NCBI GenBank assembly: GCA_903819975.1
Contig: CAIJFI010000006.1
Location: 1-64,000 of the forward strand
Source of the DNA: an uncultured Bacteroidota bacterium
Lineage (GTDB): Bacteria > Bacteroidota > Bacteroidia > Chitinophagales > Chitinophagaceae
Direction of reading: 5' to 3'
Length of the DNA stretch: 64,000 nt
Positions 48,498 through 59,600 of this stretch are shown in pieces. The first letter of the stretch is position 1. The number at the start of each line of letters is the position of its first letter. Below the pieces are notes generated by a model. The model made no database searches, had not been told where the DNA came from, and worked only from the letters and a program-made list of their open reading frames with translations. The translations under genes were made by a program, and so were the position numbers.

Positions 48498-49448
48498 CTA
48501 CTTTATAATCTTGTAGCACCAACGTTTTAATCTTCCTTCAAAATCAAATGGGGTAGTGGCTTTCGTAATATCTTTTACTTGCTCACTATTGATGTTTTCT
48601 AAGTCAATAATAAACTGCGTAAAATTGGTACTAAAATATAAAATACCACCAGGTTTCATGGCACGCAATACATCATTGATTAATTCTACATGGTCACGTT
48701 GAATATCTAAGATGTCCTTCATTCTTTTACTGTTACTAAAAGTGGGGGGATCCATTACAACTAATTCGTAATGATTAGCAGGTAATGTTTTTAAGTATTG
48801 CTTCACGTCGGCATGCACAAACTGATAAGCCACTGGGTTTTTCAACAAATTAATTGCAAAATTATCTTCACTCCATGCCAAGTATGTCTTTGATAAGTCC
48901 ACCGAAGTAACTGTTTTGGCACCAGCAGCTGCAGCATATACAGAGAATGAACTTGTATAACTAAATAAGTTTAAGAAATTAGTATCCTTAGCTTCGGTTG
49001 CAACCATTTGTCTGGTGACACGATGGTCTAAAAACAATCCAGTATCTAAGTAATCGGTTAGGTTGACAAGAAACTTATGTCCATTTTCTTTAACCGTAAT
49101 TATTTTAGATTCAGTTACTTCTTCCTTTTCATATTGCCCTTCTCTATGTGACATTCTCTTTCGCAGCTTCACATACATATGATCAGTTGGTACTCCTGTC
49201 ATTGTAGAGATGATGGTTTTTGTGGTTTCAAACCATTCTGCATGTTCTTCCTCCGACAATGCGTGTCTACGGTTGTATTCAGCGATATATATGTATTCCT
49301 CGTAAAACTCTACACAAACCGGAAATTCTGGTAAGTCATGGTCATATAATCTCCAGCAAGTCAAGTTTAAACGCTTGGCTTGTTTAAGTCGGTGCTTATA
49401 GTTTTTAAGCAACCTGTTTTCAAACATTTGAAATTTTTCTGGAGTCAT
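48498..49448 (-). CDS. RlmK-like 23S rRNA methyltransferase (stand-alone)
   Basis: 316 residues, matching the C-terminal (RlmK) half of the E. coli double enzyme RlmKL. Shared blocks include CWRLYDHDLPEFPVCVEFY, VNLTDYLDTGLFLDHRVTR, the SAM-binding LNLFSYTSSFSVYAAAAGA, and VVMDPPTFSNSKRMKDILD. RlmK makes 7-methylguanosine at 23S position 2069 (E. coli numbering). The RlmL half, which makes m2G2445, is not fused here. There is no THUMP domain. The order of N-terminal PUA-like strand region and C-terminal Rossmann fold is normal. Site specificity is inferred from similarity only. Confidence 0.82.
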   Translation of the reverse strand: MTPEKFQMFENRLLKNYKHRLKQAKRLNLTCWRLYDHDLPEFPVCVEFYEEYIYIAEYNRRHALSEEEHAEWFETTKTIISTMTGVPTDHMYVKLRKRMSHREGQYEKEEVTESKIITVKENGHKFLVNLTDYLDTGLFLDHRVTRQMVATEAKDTNFLNLFSYTSSFSVYAAAAGAKTVTSVDLSKTYLAWSEDNFAINLLKNPVAYQFVHADVKQYLKTLPANHYELVVMDPPTFSNSKRMKDILDIQRDHVELINDVLRAMKPGGILYFSTNFTQFIIDLENINSEQVKDITKATTPFDFEGRLKRWCYKIIK

Positions 49449-49467
49449 ATATTTTACAAAAATACTA

Positions 49468-49501
49468 CAAAAAAAAGAAGCGCTACAATTGTAACGCTTC
49501 T
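49468..49501 (-). terminator. Terminator after aminotransferase gene
   Basis: AGAAGCG / CGCTTCT stem extended by TAC/GTA across one mismatch, AATT loop; T run on the minus strand. Confidence 0.85.
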
Positions 49502-49522
49502 AGATTTATTATTTATTAGTTC

Positions 49523-50713
49523 TTATTTTAATTTGGCTAAAGCTTCTTTAATTCTTGCCCATGCTTTTTCGATATTTGGCATGCTGTTGGCAAAAGAAAA
49601 ACGTACACAATTTGGCTCACCAAATGCATCTCCCATTACCGATGAAACGTGTGCAGTATTTAACAAGTACATACTAAAATCAGCAGCGTTTGTAATTGTT
49701 TGTGTACCATCAGATTTCCCATAATAAGAACTTACATCTGGGAAAACATAAAAGGCACCTTCTGGAGCATAACATTTAAATCCTGGCATATCGTTAACTA
49801 GTTTTAAAGTAGTTGCACGACGACGTGTAAATTCTTCAGTCATTTCCATTGATGGTTTTAAATCACCTACCAAAGCAGTTACAGCAGCCTTTTGAGTAAT
49901 AGAACAAGTACCAGAAGTAAACTGACCTTGTAATTTTTCCATTGCTTTTGCAATTTCTACACTAGATGCAGTGTAGCCTAATCTCCAACCTGTCATTGCA
50001 AAACCTTTACTCAAACCATTAATAACAACTATTTGATCTTTTATTTCGTCAAATTGAGCAATGCTCTCATGTTTCCCAATAAAGTTAATATACTCGTAAA
50101 TCTCATCAGATAAGATAGTGATTTGAGGATATTTTTTAAATAAATCGGCTAATGCTTTTAATTCTTCTTTGCTGTATACCGCACCACTTGGGTTACAAGG
50201 GCTTGAGAACATAAATACTTTAGTCCTAGGTGTTATTGCAGCTTCAATTTGAGCAGGAGTTGCTTTAAAACTAGCTTCTGTGCTTGTTCTAATTTCTACA
50301 ACCTTTCCTCTTGCAATTTTAACCAACTCGGAATAAGTTACCCAATATGGAGTAGGAATAATTACTTCATCACCATCATCAACTAATGCTAAAATAGCAT
50401 TCGCTAAACTTTGCTTTGCACCTGTAGATGTTACAATTTGTTCAGGTTTATAATCAAGGTTATTATCTCTTTTTAATTTTGCACAAACAGCTTCTCTTAA
50501 ATCCAAGAATCCTGCAACTGGAGTGTAGTGTGACCAGTTGTCATTGATTGCTTTAATAGCAGCATCTTTAATATGTTGAGGGGTATCAAAATCGGGTTCT
50601 CCTAAACTAAGGTCAATTACGTCTACACCTTGTGCTCTTAACTCACGACCTAACTTAGCCATTTTTAATGTTTCTGGCTCACTAAAACGATTTAATAAAG
50701 ATGATAATATCAT
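49523..50713 (-). CDS. Class I/II PLP-dependent aminotransferase (aspartate aminotransferase-like)
   Basis: 396 residues from the ATG at 50713 (MILSSLLNRFSEPET); the extra 14 codons upstream are unlikely to be used. It belongs to the Ib aspartate aminotransferase group: DLSLGEPDFDTPQHI, YTPVAGFLDLREAV, SPCNPSGAVYS, LSDEIYEYI and the PLP lysine K236 in INGLSKGFAMTGWRLGY, with the phosphate- and substrate-binding Arg in the C-terminal part. It probably transaminates aspartate with 2-oxoglutarate, though other substrates such as prephenate are possible for this group. Monocistronic, with a terminator after the stop. Confidence 0.92.
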   Translation of the reverse strand: MILSSLLNRFSEPETLKMAKLGRELRAQGVDVIDLSLGEPDFDTPQHIKDAAIKAINDNWSHYTPVAGFLDLREAVCAKLKRDNNLDYKPEQIVTSTGAKQSLANAILALVDDGDEVIIPTPYWVTYSELVKIARGKVVEIRTSTEASFKATPAQIEAAITPRTKVFMFSSPCNPSGAVYSKEELKALADLFKKYPQITILSDEIYEYINFIGKHESIAQFDEIKDQIVVINGLSKGFAMTGWRLGYTASSVEIAKAMEKLQGQFTSGTCSITQKAAVTALVGDLKPSMEMTEEFTRRRATTLKLVNDMPGFKCYAPEGAFYVFPDVSSYYGKSDGTQTITNAADFSMYLLNTAHVSSVMGDAFGEPNCVRFSFANSMPNIEKAWARIKEALAKLK

Positions 50714-50837
50714 GGTATATAATTTGGTATGGCAAATTTCGCAAATTATTCGCAAACGCCTGTAAGTTTTGAGCTTTTGAAGCCATTTAATTATTCAACC
50801 TTTGTGAATATCTAGCTATTATGCTTGTTATTAGTGA

Positions 50838-52073
50838 CTATTGGGGTAATACATTCTCAAAATTGGGGAGGAATGCTTTCTTTCTTTTTAACTCATATTC
50901 GTAAATAAGGCGACCTAAATTTTTATAAAAGGGGTAACCAACTGTATCATAGTCATATTTACTGTCATTTATAATGCCGTCTTTATTGCAATAAATAACA
51001 CCGCTTAACATAAACTCAACTTTGTTAACCGTGTCGATAATGTAGCTAATGTCTAAAAGAAATCCATAGGCATCACCAACTTTATTAAAAATCTTAATAT
51101 TAGAGGGGATTGGCCCTTTTTCAGATCCCATAAATAAAAACTTACAATAAGAAGGCCAATAATCTACAGAATCATAAGTTGGGTATTGTGATTCGGTTGG
51201 TAAAGTATGCATCCATTTTAATAAGAAGTCACGATCTTCTTTTGTCAGGTTAAATCTTTTTTGTGGTGCTGTTTGATCATAGAAAATTACTGATTGTAAT
51301 ATATGATGTAAGTCGTTTAAATAGATCCTATTTTTTACTGAAAAATCTAATGGGCCATTTATAAGTGAGTCGTTATTATTCATATAACCCTTGCCAATAA
51401 ATGCATTGTAATTAGGAAGTGCTTGTTTATTGTATTGAGCATCCTGATGGTAAATTTGTTTTCCATTATCATCAAAAAAACGAATGGCTTGTGTTTGTCT
51501 GCTTTCTTCTTGCGTTCGACCTAATTCCAATCTGTTGCGTATATAAGCATCTTTATAACCTTTTTCTGCAAGCTTATTGTGTATTTGTTCTTGTCCAATA
51601 AATTCAAACAATCTGTTTGCAGCGTTATTGTCACTTACCAAGAATATTTCTTTTATCGCTTGTTCAATAGATTGTTTTCCATTTTCTGCATATGGGTTAT
51701 TGTAAATGGTTTCTTGTCTACCACCTACACTGTCATAATATAACATGGTAGACTTAGTAAGGCCAGGAATATGCAGTGAATTAATTTTATCCAAAGCCAT
51801 TACGGATAATGGCATTTTAACTGTACTTGCTGGGTAAAAATATTCTGCAGGATTTAGTCTGAAACTAAATTCTTTAAAGTGAGGTATATTATTTTTATCC
51901 CGATCTATTTGTGTGTAAAATAATTGAACACGATATTCATTTGGATTATTTAATATCTCTCCAAACTGATCCGGCTTTTGTTTCATCAAATTTTCCAATA
52001 ATTGAGTATTAACCTGCGCTATGGCTAGGGTACTAATCAAACTAAATAATAGGGTTGATAAAAAGAATTTCAT
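50838..52073 (-). CDS. Exported serine hydrolase of the class A beta-lactamase fold
   Basis: 411 residues from the ATG at 52073, with a signal peptide (about 1-20, ending AIAQ). The three active-site elements of the fold are present: SxxK (S83-T-V-K86 in YPASTVKMPLS), SDN (147-149 in LVSDNNAANRLF) and a K-x-G triad in FNKVGDAYG. The omega-loop region has no obvious E-x-E-L-N deacylation motif, and the protein is 120 residues longer than typical class A enzymes, with an insert of about 90 residues (about 165-255). It is therefore more likely a peptidase or transpeptidase-like hydrolase than a true beta-lactamase. Divergent from sdaA with 41 bases between. Confidence 0.82.
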   Translation of the reverse strand: MKFFLSTLLFSLISTLAIAQVNTQLLENLMKQKPDQFGEILNNPNEYRVQLFYTQIDRDKNNIPHFKEFSFRLNPAEYFYPASTVKMPLSVMALDKINSLHIPGLTKSTMLYYDSVGGRQETIYNNPYAENGKQSIEQAIKEIFLVSDNNAANRLFEFIGQEQIHNKLAEKGYKDAYIRNRLELGRTQEESRQTQAIRFFDDNGKQIYHQDAQYNKQALPNYNAFIGKGYMNNNDSLINGPLDFSVKNRIYLNDLHHILQSVIFYDQTAPQKRFNLTKEDRDFLLKWMHTLPTESQYPTYDSVDYWPSYCKFLFMGSEKGPIPSNIKIFNKVGDAYGFLLDISYIIDTVNKVEFMLSGVIYCNKDGIINDSKYDYDTVGYPFYKNLGRLIYEYELKRKKAFLPNFENVLPQ

Positions 52074-52114
52074 AATCAAATGTATTAAAAACTAACATAC
52101 ATTTGTCTAAGAAT

Positions 52115-53551
52115 ATGGAAAAGTTTATTTCTGTTTTTGATATGTTTAAGATTGCTGTTGGGCCTTCGAGTTCTCATACATTGGGACCTTGGGTAGCAGC
52201 TTTGGATTGTATTCATAAAGTTGATACTACGGATGGAATCCATTCTATAACTCAAATTCAGGTTAAGCTTTATGGTTCTTTAGCTAAAACAGGAAAAGGA
52301 CATGGAACTGATATTGCAGTATTAATGGGTTTACTTGGGGAGCAACCGGTTACTACGGACACTTCTTTAATAGCTAATAAAATAGAGGATATTAAAAATG
52401 AGAAATCTATTTTATTGAATCATGTTCATGCGATTAATTTTACTTATGAAACAGATGTAATGTTTCTGAGAGATCAATCTTTGCCGCATCATCCCAATGC
52501 TTTGCAATTTATAGTTCAAACAAAAAATGGGGAGAAGATTTATACTTACTATTCAATTGGGGGTGGATTTATAGAGTTTCAAAATATTGATGGCGAAATT
52601 GAATCATCATTAATGGACAATATTATTGATGTGCCTTTTGATTTTTACACAACAGACGAACTCTTACACTGGTGTATGAAGACAGGTATGAAAATTAGTG
52701 AGATTGTTAAGGAGAATGAAAAATCAAATATCGCGGAAACCCTTGTTGATGAAAAATTAGATGCAATTTGGCAAACTATGTTAGATTGTATTTATAAAGG
52801 TTGTACAACTCAAGGAACTTTACCAGGTGGTTTACATGTTAGAAGACGTGCCTTTGATTTAAATAATGAATTATTAAAACAAGCGCCGTTTAATAATCAC
52901 CATAATTGGATGCAATTAATCAAACAAGGAGGTCAAGACTTTAGATATATATTGGATTGGGTAAGTTGTTTTGCCTTGGCAGTAAATGAAGAGAACGCAA
53001 GTTTTGGAAGGGTAGTAACTGCTCCTACAAATGGTGCTGCTGGAGTTATTCCTGCGGTGCTTATGTATGCTCAAATATTCTGTAATAAAAATAGTCCTTC
53101 AGAAATCAGACAATTTTTAATGACTGCAAGTGCTGTAGGAATTTTATTCAAAAGTGGTGCTACCATCTCGGCTGCAATGGGTGGATGTCAAGCAGAAATT
53201 GGTGTTTCTTCTGCAATGGCTGCGGCTGCGTTAACCGAATTGCTGGGAGGGAATCAAAAACAATCTTTAATGGCTGCGGAAATTGCTATGGAACATCATT
53301 TAGGTTTAACATGTGACCCAGTTGGTGGCTTGGTTCAAATACCATGCATCGAACGAAATACAATGGGTGCCATAAAAGCCATTACTGCAGCGCAATTAGC
53401 ATTACAAAGCAAGCCCGATTTTGCATTGGTAAGTTTAGATAAAGTCATTAAGACAATGTGGAATACCGCATTGGACATGAGTGTAAAATATAAGGAAACA
53501 GCCGACGGTGGTTTGGCGATACAAATACCAATTGCATTAGCGGAGTGCTAG
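52115..53551 (+). CDS. sdaA: L-serine ammonia-lyase (iron-sulfur type, single chain)
   Basis: 478 residues from the ATG at 52115; the start is supported by the family beginning [20 protein letters not shown]. It converts L-serine to pyruvate and ammonia using a [4Fe-4S] cluster. The three cluster cysteines are C358 (MGGCQAEIG), C400 and C411 ([12 protein letters not shown]). The N-terminal beta domain and the C-terminal alpha domain are fused in one chain, as in E. coli SdaA, unlike the two-subunit Bacillus enzyme. Transcribed alone. Confidence 0.96.
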   Translation: MEKFISVFDMFKIAVGPSSSHTLGPWVAALDCIHKVDTTDGIHSITQIQVKLYGSLAKTGKGHGTDIAVLMGLLGEQPVTTDTSLIANKIEDIKNEKSILLNHVHAINFTYETDVMFLRDQSLPHHPNALQFIVQTKNGEKIYTYYSIGGGFIEFQNIDGEIESSLMDNIIDVPFDFYTTDELLHWCMKTGMKISEIVKENEKSNIAETLVDEKLDAIWQTMLDCIYKGCTTQGTLPGGLHVRRRAFDLNNELLKQAPFNNHHNWMQLIKQGGQDFRYILDWVSCFALAVNEENASFGRVVTAPTNGAAGVIPAVLMYAQIFCNKNSPSEIRQFLMTASAVGILFKSGATISAAMGGCQAEIGVSSAMAAAALTELLGGNQKQSLMAAEIAMEHHLGLTCDPVGGLVQIPCIERNTMGAIKAITAAQLALQSKPDFALVSLDKVIKTMWNTALDMSVKYKETADGGLAIQIPIALAEC

Positions 53552-53584
53552 TGATCTTGATTTTATCTTGCTAAGAAATTTTTT

Positions 53585-54742
53585 TTACAGTTCTCCTTCG
53601 GCAAATTCGTGGTTAGAATAATCCTTAATTACATCATACAATGTTCCTCTTTCAATAGGTTGTCTATTCACTTGTTTAATAAGTCCAACCAATTGCTCTG
53701 TGGTCATTGCTGGAGTTTGTTCCTCACTTCCAGCCATTGAATAAATTTTAGTGGTATCATCAATAGTACCATCAATATCATTTACCCCATAGCTTAATGT
53801 TAATTGAGCGATATCACGACCTAGCATTGGCCAATATGCTTTTACATGAGGGAAATTATCTAAGTATAAACGAGAAACTGCATACATTTTTAAATCATTA
53901 GCCATAGTGGATTCAGGTACATGGCTCATGTCGTTTCCTTCATTGCGGAATTTTAATGGAATAAAAGTATTGAATCCTTTTGTTTCATCCTGTAATTGAC
54001 GAAGACGTTCCATATGGTCAATTCGGTGTTCATATTTTTCTATATGACCGTATAATAAAGTTGCATTGCTATGCATACCTAATTCATGTGCTGTTTTGTG
54101 TATTTCCAACCATTGATCTGCTGTTGCTTTATCAGCACATATAACTGTTCTTACATCAGGGTGAAAAATTTCTGCACCACCACCAGGTAATGAATCTAAG
54201 CCTGCTTCATGTGCTAAACGCATACCTTCTTTAGTACTAACATTTGCTTTACGGAACATATACTCTAATTCAACTGGAGTGAATGCTTTGATATGTAATG
54301 CTGGACGATGTGCTTTAATTGCACGCATTAATTCCAAGAAAAATTCTAAAGTTAATTTAGGATGAACGCCACCAACAATATGTACTTCGGTTACTGGTTT
54401 GCCATCATAAGATTTAACAATGTCCAACATTTGGTCAATCGTTAATTCCCAGCCTTCTTCCTTATGTGCGTATAATTTTGAGTAAGAACAAAACTTACAA
54501 GAGAAAACACACACATTGGTAGGTTCAATATGAAAATTCTTATTGAAATAAGTTTTGTTGCCATGTAAAGATTCTCTTTTCCAATTGGCTAATGCGCCAA
54601 CATAGGGTAGAGAAGCTTTCTCAAATAAATAAACGCCCTCGTCAAACGAAAGGCGTTCATTATGAATTACTTTATTTCCAATTTGTTGTAAACGACTGTC
54701 TTGTTCCGCGCCAATAATTACTTCGATATTCTTCGTGTTCAT
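53585..54742 (-). CDS. mqnE: Aminofutalosine synthase MqnE
   Basis: 385 residues from the ATG at 54742 (MNTKNIEVIIGAEQ). A radical SAM enzyme with the CxxxCxxC cluster motif (C78, C82, C85 in NVCVFSCKFCSYSK). The blocks EVHIVGGVHPKL, HIKAFTPVELEYMF, AGLDSLPGGGAEIF, SNATLLYGHIE and IPLKFRNEGN are those of MqnE rather than its paralogue MqnC. It joins an enolpyruvyl benzoate to S-adenosylmethionine to make aminofutalosine in the alternative menaquinone route. No other mqn gene is in the window. The nucleoside transporter gene lies 78 bases upstream on the same strand. Confidence 0.9.
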   Translation of the reverse strand: MNTKNIEVIIGAEQDSRLQQIGNKVIHNERLSFDEGVYLFEKASLPYVGALANWKRESLHGNKTYFNKNFHIEPTNVCVFSCKFCSYSKLYAHKEEGWELTIDQMLDIVKSYDGKPVTEVHIVGGVHPKLTLEFFLELMRAIKAHRPALHIKAFTPVELEYMFRKANVSTKEGMRLAHEAGLDSLPGGGAEIFHPDVRTVICADKATADQWLEIHKTAHELGMHSNATLLYGHIEKYEHRIDHMERLRQLQDETKGFNTFIPLKFRNEGNDMSHVPESTMANDLKMYAVSRLYLDNFPHVKAYWPMLGRDIAQLTLSYGVNDIDGTIDDTTKIYSMAGSEEQTPAMTTEQLVGLIKQVNRQPIERGTLYDVIKDYSNHEFAEGEL

Positions 54743-54819
54743 ATCTGCTCTATTTGAACACAAAGTTACGAATTATCATAGGATTATAACACATAATTAA
54801 ATATGTGATTCGTCATAAA

Positions 54820-56082
54820 TTAGCCAATCAAAATACCTGCAATACTTGCAGATAAATAGGAAGCAAGTGTCCCAGCCAATAAAGCTTTTAAGCCTAATTC
54901 AGCTAAGTCCTTACGGCGACTTGGAACTAATTCTCCAATGCCTCCAATAAGCATACCTACACTACTAAAGTTGGCAAAACCACAAATTGCAATGCTTACA
55001 ATAAACAATCCTTTTTCAGTTACAATAGGAACTACTTTACTCGTTAAACTTTTGAATGCAACGAATTCGTTAATTGTCAATTTTTGACCTAAAAGCGTAG
55101 CTGCATTTTGTATATCAGCATTTGGAATACCCATAGCCCAAGCCATTGGATAGAACAATTTGCCAAATAGATAGTTTAAGCTTAAGTCTAAATGTGCATT
55201 AAATACATGCCCAATTTTTAATAAAGACCAGTCAATAAATGCGATCAATGCAATAAATCCAATTAACATGGCAATTACATTCATTGCAATTTTAAAACCT
55301 TCTCCTGCACCATGAGTGATAGCGTCAATGGTATTGCTATATTGACTTTTAACTTCCAATTTAACCTTTCCCATAGTTTGAGATTCCTCTGTTTCTGGGA
55401 AAAGGATTTTTGCAATAACTAATGCACCGGGTGCAGCCATTAAACTTGCTGTAATTAATTTAGGGGCTAAGTCCATTCCTGCTTGCGCACCCATATTTGC
55501 GTATACAATTAAGATGCCACCTGCGATACAAGCTAAGCTTCCGCTCATACTTGCCAAGATTTCACTCTTTGTCATAGTTGGCAAATACGGACGTATCATA
55601 ACTTGTGCTTCAACCTGTCCCACAAATGCACTAGCAACGTTACTTAATGCTTCCGCACCACTAACACGCATTATAAAATTCATGGCTTTAGCAATAACTG
55701 CAACAATTCTTTGCATAATACCAAAGTGATATAATAAAGCTACTAAAACACATACTAATATAATTGTAGCTGTTACATTAAAAGCAAAAACAAAACCACC
55801 ATTTGTAAAGTCGGTTACACCAGCAGGAGTCATTGCGCCTACACCGCCATAAACAAAGGCTGCTCCTTGACGTGAAAATTGCTCAATTTTGCCCATCCCT
55901 TTTCCTAACATTTGGAAAAAGCTTGTAACTGCAGGAATTTTTAATACTAAAATACCAATACCCAATTGCAATGCCAATCCACTTGCTACTAATCGGTAAT
56001 TAATTCTCGTTTTGTTATTAGAGAATAAAAATGCAATCGCTAATATTAATGCAATTCCAATGAGGCCCTGAAATCTTTCCAT
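54820..56082 (-). CDS. Concentrative nucleoside transporter (CNT/NupC family)
   Basis: 420 residues and about ten membrane segments. It imports nucleosides with protons or sodium. CNT family features include FVYGGVGAMTP, the SAFVGQVEAQVMIRPYL region corresponding to the family's G-Q-x-E substrate-binding helix tip, SEILASMSGSLACIAGG and the C-terminal ICGFANFSSVGMLIGGIG. Substrate preference cannot be read here. It lies upstream of mqnE; the futalosine pathway releases adenine and hypoxanthine-type products, but a functional tie to this transporter is speculative. Confidence 0.92.
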   Translation of the reverse strand: MERFQGLIGIALILAIAFLFSNNKTRINYRLVASGLALQLGIGILVLKIPAVTSFFQMLGKGMGKIEQFSRQGAAFVYGGVGAMTPAGVTDFTNGGFVFAFNVTATIILVCVLVALLYHFGIMQRIVAVIAKAMNFIMRVSGAEALSNVASAFVGQVEAQVMIRPYLPTMTKSEILASMSGSLACIAGGILIVYANMGAQAGMDLAPKLITASLMAAPGALVIAKILFPETEESQTMGKVKLEVKSQYSNTIDAITHGAGEGFKIAMNVIAMLIGFIALIAFIDWSLLKIGHVFNAHLDLSLNYLFGKLFYPMAWAMGIPNADIQNAATLLGQKLTINEFVAFKSLTSKVVPIVTEKGLFIVSIAICGFANFSSVGMLIGGIGELVPSRRKDLAELGLKALLAGTLASYLSASIAGILIG

Positions 56083-56164
56083 GGTTAATTATTAAGGCAG
56101 TAAGATAATTAAATAATTGTTAACTAATAAGCGTTTATGCTTAAAATTAAGGCTAAAAAGGTCA

Positions 56165-56196
56165 AAAAACATAAATCCCGCAAAAGCGGGATTTAT
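56165..56196 (-). terminator. Terminator after trxA
   Basis: Perfect 11 bp stem ATAAATCCCGC / GCGGGATTTAT with an AAAA loop; T run on the minus strand. Confidence 0.85.
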
Positions 56197-56220
56197 GAAA
56201 TTATAATATCGTAAAATCAA

Positions 56221-56538
56221 TTATAAGTGAGATTGGATTTTCTTATCTAAAACTGCTTTAGGGACAGCTCCAATTTGTTTGTCAACTACTTGGCCACCTT
56301 TAACAAATAAGATAGCAGGAATAGAAGTAATACCAAAGTTCATGCTTAAGTTAGGGTTAACGTCCACATTCACTTTCCCAATATTTACTTTTCCTTCATA
56401 TTGAACAGCTAATTCTTCAATAACTGGCCCAATTGCACGACAAGGACCACACCATTCTGCCCAAAAGTCAATTACTGTAAGTTTATCGCTTTCCATTACA
56501 TCTTTCTGGAAATTTGCATCTGTAAATTCTAATGCCAT
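56221..56538 (-). CDS. trxA: Thioredoxin
   Basis: 105 residues with the classic active site WAEWCGPCRAIGP (C30, C33), the cis-proline segment ITSIPAILFVKGG and the expected length. It is a cytoplasmic dithiol reductant for ribonucleotide reductase, MsrA-type enzymes and others. Transcribed alone: a terminator follows, and 132 bases separate it from dnaE upstream on the same strand. Confidence 0.97.
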   Translation of the reverse strand: MALEFTDANFQKDVMESDKLTVIDFWAEWCGPCRAIGPVIEELAVQYEGKVNIGKVNVDVNPNLSMNFGITSIPAILFVKGGQVVDKQIGAVPKAVLDKKIQSHL

Positions 56539-56670
56539 ATGATTTATTTTAATTTGTGTTTGAATGCTTTATATAGTTCAAAAATAGTTCCAATATTTAA
56601 TACCTGCCCATTTGACTTTTCCACGAAAACCAATTGTCAATGGGGACAATTTATCTGCCAAACCGACAAA

Positions 56671-59600
56671 TTAGTTAACAAGGTTCACTTTTACGCCTAG
56701 TTCAGGTGTTTTATCTAAAAATTCGACCAATTCATCATTCATTAAAAATCCTTTTTCAATAGTCAATAAGCTTGCAACCATCTGCTCTCTAGGTTCTATA
56801 AATGTTACCTTAAAGGAAGACTTACCTGGATTTTGTTTCAGGTTCTTTTCAAAAAAGGAAATGATTGTTTCATTTAAATGAGATGGATGTAATGTAATTT
56901 CAATAGATCTGGTTTGATTTTGTTTAACTGTTTCTAATAATGACATAGATTGAATTTTGAATTCAAAATTATTAGGTTGATTAAAACGTGTTCTAAAGGA
57001 TCCGTTGATATATACTTTTTGTCCTACTTCTAAATAGTTCTGAAACTTTACATAATCCTCACTCCACAATAAAAAATCAGTTTTACTTGTAAAATCTTCT
57101 ATTACAAATGAACCAAAATTCTTCCCGGTTTTTGTTACTCGATGTTGAACATCGGTAATTAATCCCGCCAACTTAAACATTCTACCTAATTGATTTGGCT
57201 GTGTTGATAGATTGTCTTTAACCTCATTAAACTCCGCAATATTGGTGAAATTATAATGACGCATTTCAAAATTAAAATGATCCAAAGGATGTCCACTCAT
57301 AAACATTCCCGTAACATCTTTTTCATGCTCTAAAGTTTCGGTTAATGTCCATTCCTCACATACTCCTAATTTTGGCAATGGCACTTGCATAGCAGATGGG
57401 AGGTCTCCAAATAGGGTATTGGTTGTTCCTGTACTCATAGCTTGTGTAGCCTGTGCGTATTGAATTAATTTTTCTAATCCATTTGAACGATCACCGTCTG
57501 CAACATTAAAATATTGTGCACGATGGTATTCAGGGAAACAATCAAATGTTCCAGAGTAGGCTAAGCTTTCTAATGATTTTTTATTTACTGCACGTGATAA
57601 AACTCTTTTAATATAGTCCACCATATCTTTAAATGGACCATTTTTGTCTCGTTCTAAAATAATTGCCTCAATGGCTGCTTCACCAACACCCTTTAATCCA
57701 CCTAATCCAAATCGTATTTGCCCTTGTTTATTTACAGAAAAACCTTTTAAAGATTCATTGATATCTGGACCCAACACTTTTATACCCATGCGCTTACACT
57801 CTTCCATAAAGAAGGTGATTTTATCGATACTACCTGCATGATTAAGCACTGCAGACATATATTCTCCTGGATAATGTGCTTTTAAGTATGCAGTTTGGTA
57901 GGCAACAAATGCATAACAAGTAGAGTGTGATTTGTTGAATGCATATTGCGCGAATGCTTCCCAGTCCGTCCAAATTTTATCCAATACTTTTTCTGGATGT
58001 CCATTTTTTACAGCACCGGCAACAAACTGTGCCTTCATTTTATCAAGCACCGACTTTTGCTTTTTTCCCATTGCTTTACGAAGTACATCGGCATCACCTT
58101 TTGTAAAGCCACCAATTTTCTGACTCAGTAACATTACCTGTTCTTGATAAACAGTAATACCATAAGTGTCAGACAAATATTCTTCTACTTCTGGTAAGTC
58201 ATAGGTGATAACTTCACGACCATGTTTACGTTCGATAAAGTTGGGGATATAGGCAATAGGACCTGGACGGTACAAAGCGTTCATTGCAATTAAATCGGCA
58301 AACTTATCCGGTTTTAAATCGCGTAAGTACTTTTGCATGCCCACCGATTCAAATTGGAAAGTAGCATTGGTTTCGCCCTTTTGATATAATTGAAATGTTT
58401 TCTCGTCGTCTAATGGAATAGTATCCAAATCAATTTTAATACCATGATTCTGCTTAATTAATTCTAATGCAGTTTTTAAAATAGAGAGGGTTTTTAAGCC
58501 CAAAAAGTCCATCTTAATTACACCCGCTTCTTCAATTACTGATCCTTCAATTTGTGTAACCCATAAGTCAGAATCTTTTGCCGTTGCAACAGGCATGATT
58601 TCGGTTAAATCCTTAGGGGCAATAATTATACCTGCGGCATGTATGCCTGTATTTCTTATGGAGCCTTCTAATTTTTCTGCTTCGTGTAAAACAGCTGCTC
58701 TTAAATCTGACCCTTTATATATTTCTCTTAATTTCTTAATGTTATCTATGTCATCAGATTGATAACCTTCTTTTTCGGCTAAAGATTTTTCACCTTCTTT
58801 TGCAGTAATAGGTGCGTGCAAGCAACGATATAATTCTGTACCTGGTTTGTCTGGCACTAGTTTTGCTAACAAATTAGATTCAGATAATGGCAAGTCCATT
58901 ACGCGCGCAACGTCCTTGATACTGCTTTTTGCAGCCATGGTACCATAAGTAATAATTTGAGCTACCTGTTCTTTACCATATTTTTCAACCACGTAATCAA
59001 TTACTTTTTGACGGCCTTCATCATCAAAGTCCGTATCAATATCGGGCATGCTCTTACGATCCGGATTCAAGAAACGCTCAAATAGTAATTGGTACTTAAT
59101 TGGGTCAATGTTTGTAATGCCAATACAATAGGCAACAACACTTCCTGCCGCCGATCCACGACCTGGCCCTACAAACACATCCATCTCTCTACCGGCCTTG
59201 ATAAAATCGCCTACAATTAAAAAGTATCCAGCAAAACCCATGGTTTGAATGGTAAATAATTCAAAGTCTATACGCTCTTGAATTTCTGCTGTAATTTCAG
59301 GATATCTTTTGTGGGCACCTTCCCAAGTTATATGTTTTAAAAATTCCCACTGATTCATATTCGCATCCTTATGAACCTGAAATTCCTTTGGAATTGGGAA
59401 AGCGGGTAGGAGGATATCTTTCTTTAAATTTAGCACTTCCACTTTGTCAACAATGGCATTGGTATTGTCAATTGCTTCTGGAATGTCACTAAACAATTCA
59501 ATCATTTCATTCTGAGTCTTAAAATAAAACTCATTATTCGGAAATTTAAAACGACGGTTTTTAATTTGTAACTCATCATTTACAAAGTCGTCAAATCCTG

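Noticed and set aside
50838..52073. Beta-lactamase resistance gene
   Set aside because: The fold's SxxK, SDN and KxG elements are present, but the deacylating omega-loop motif is not evident and the protein is much longer; resistance cannot be claimed.
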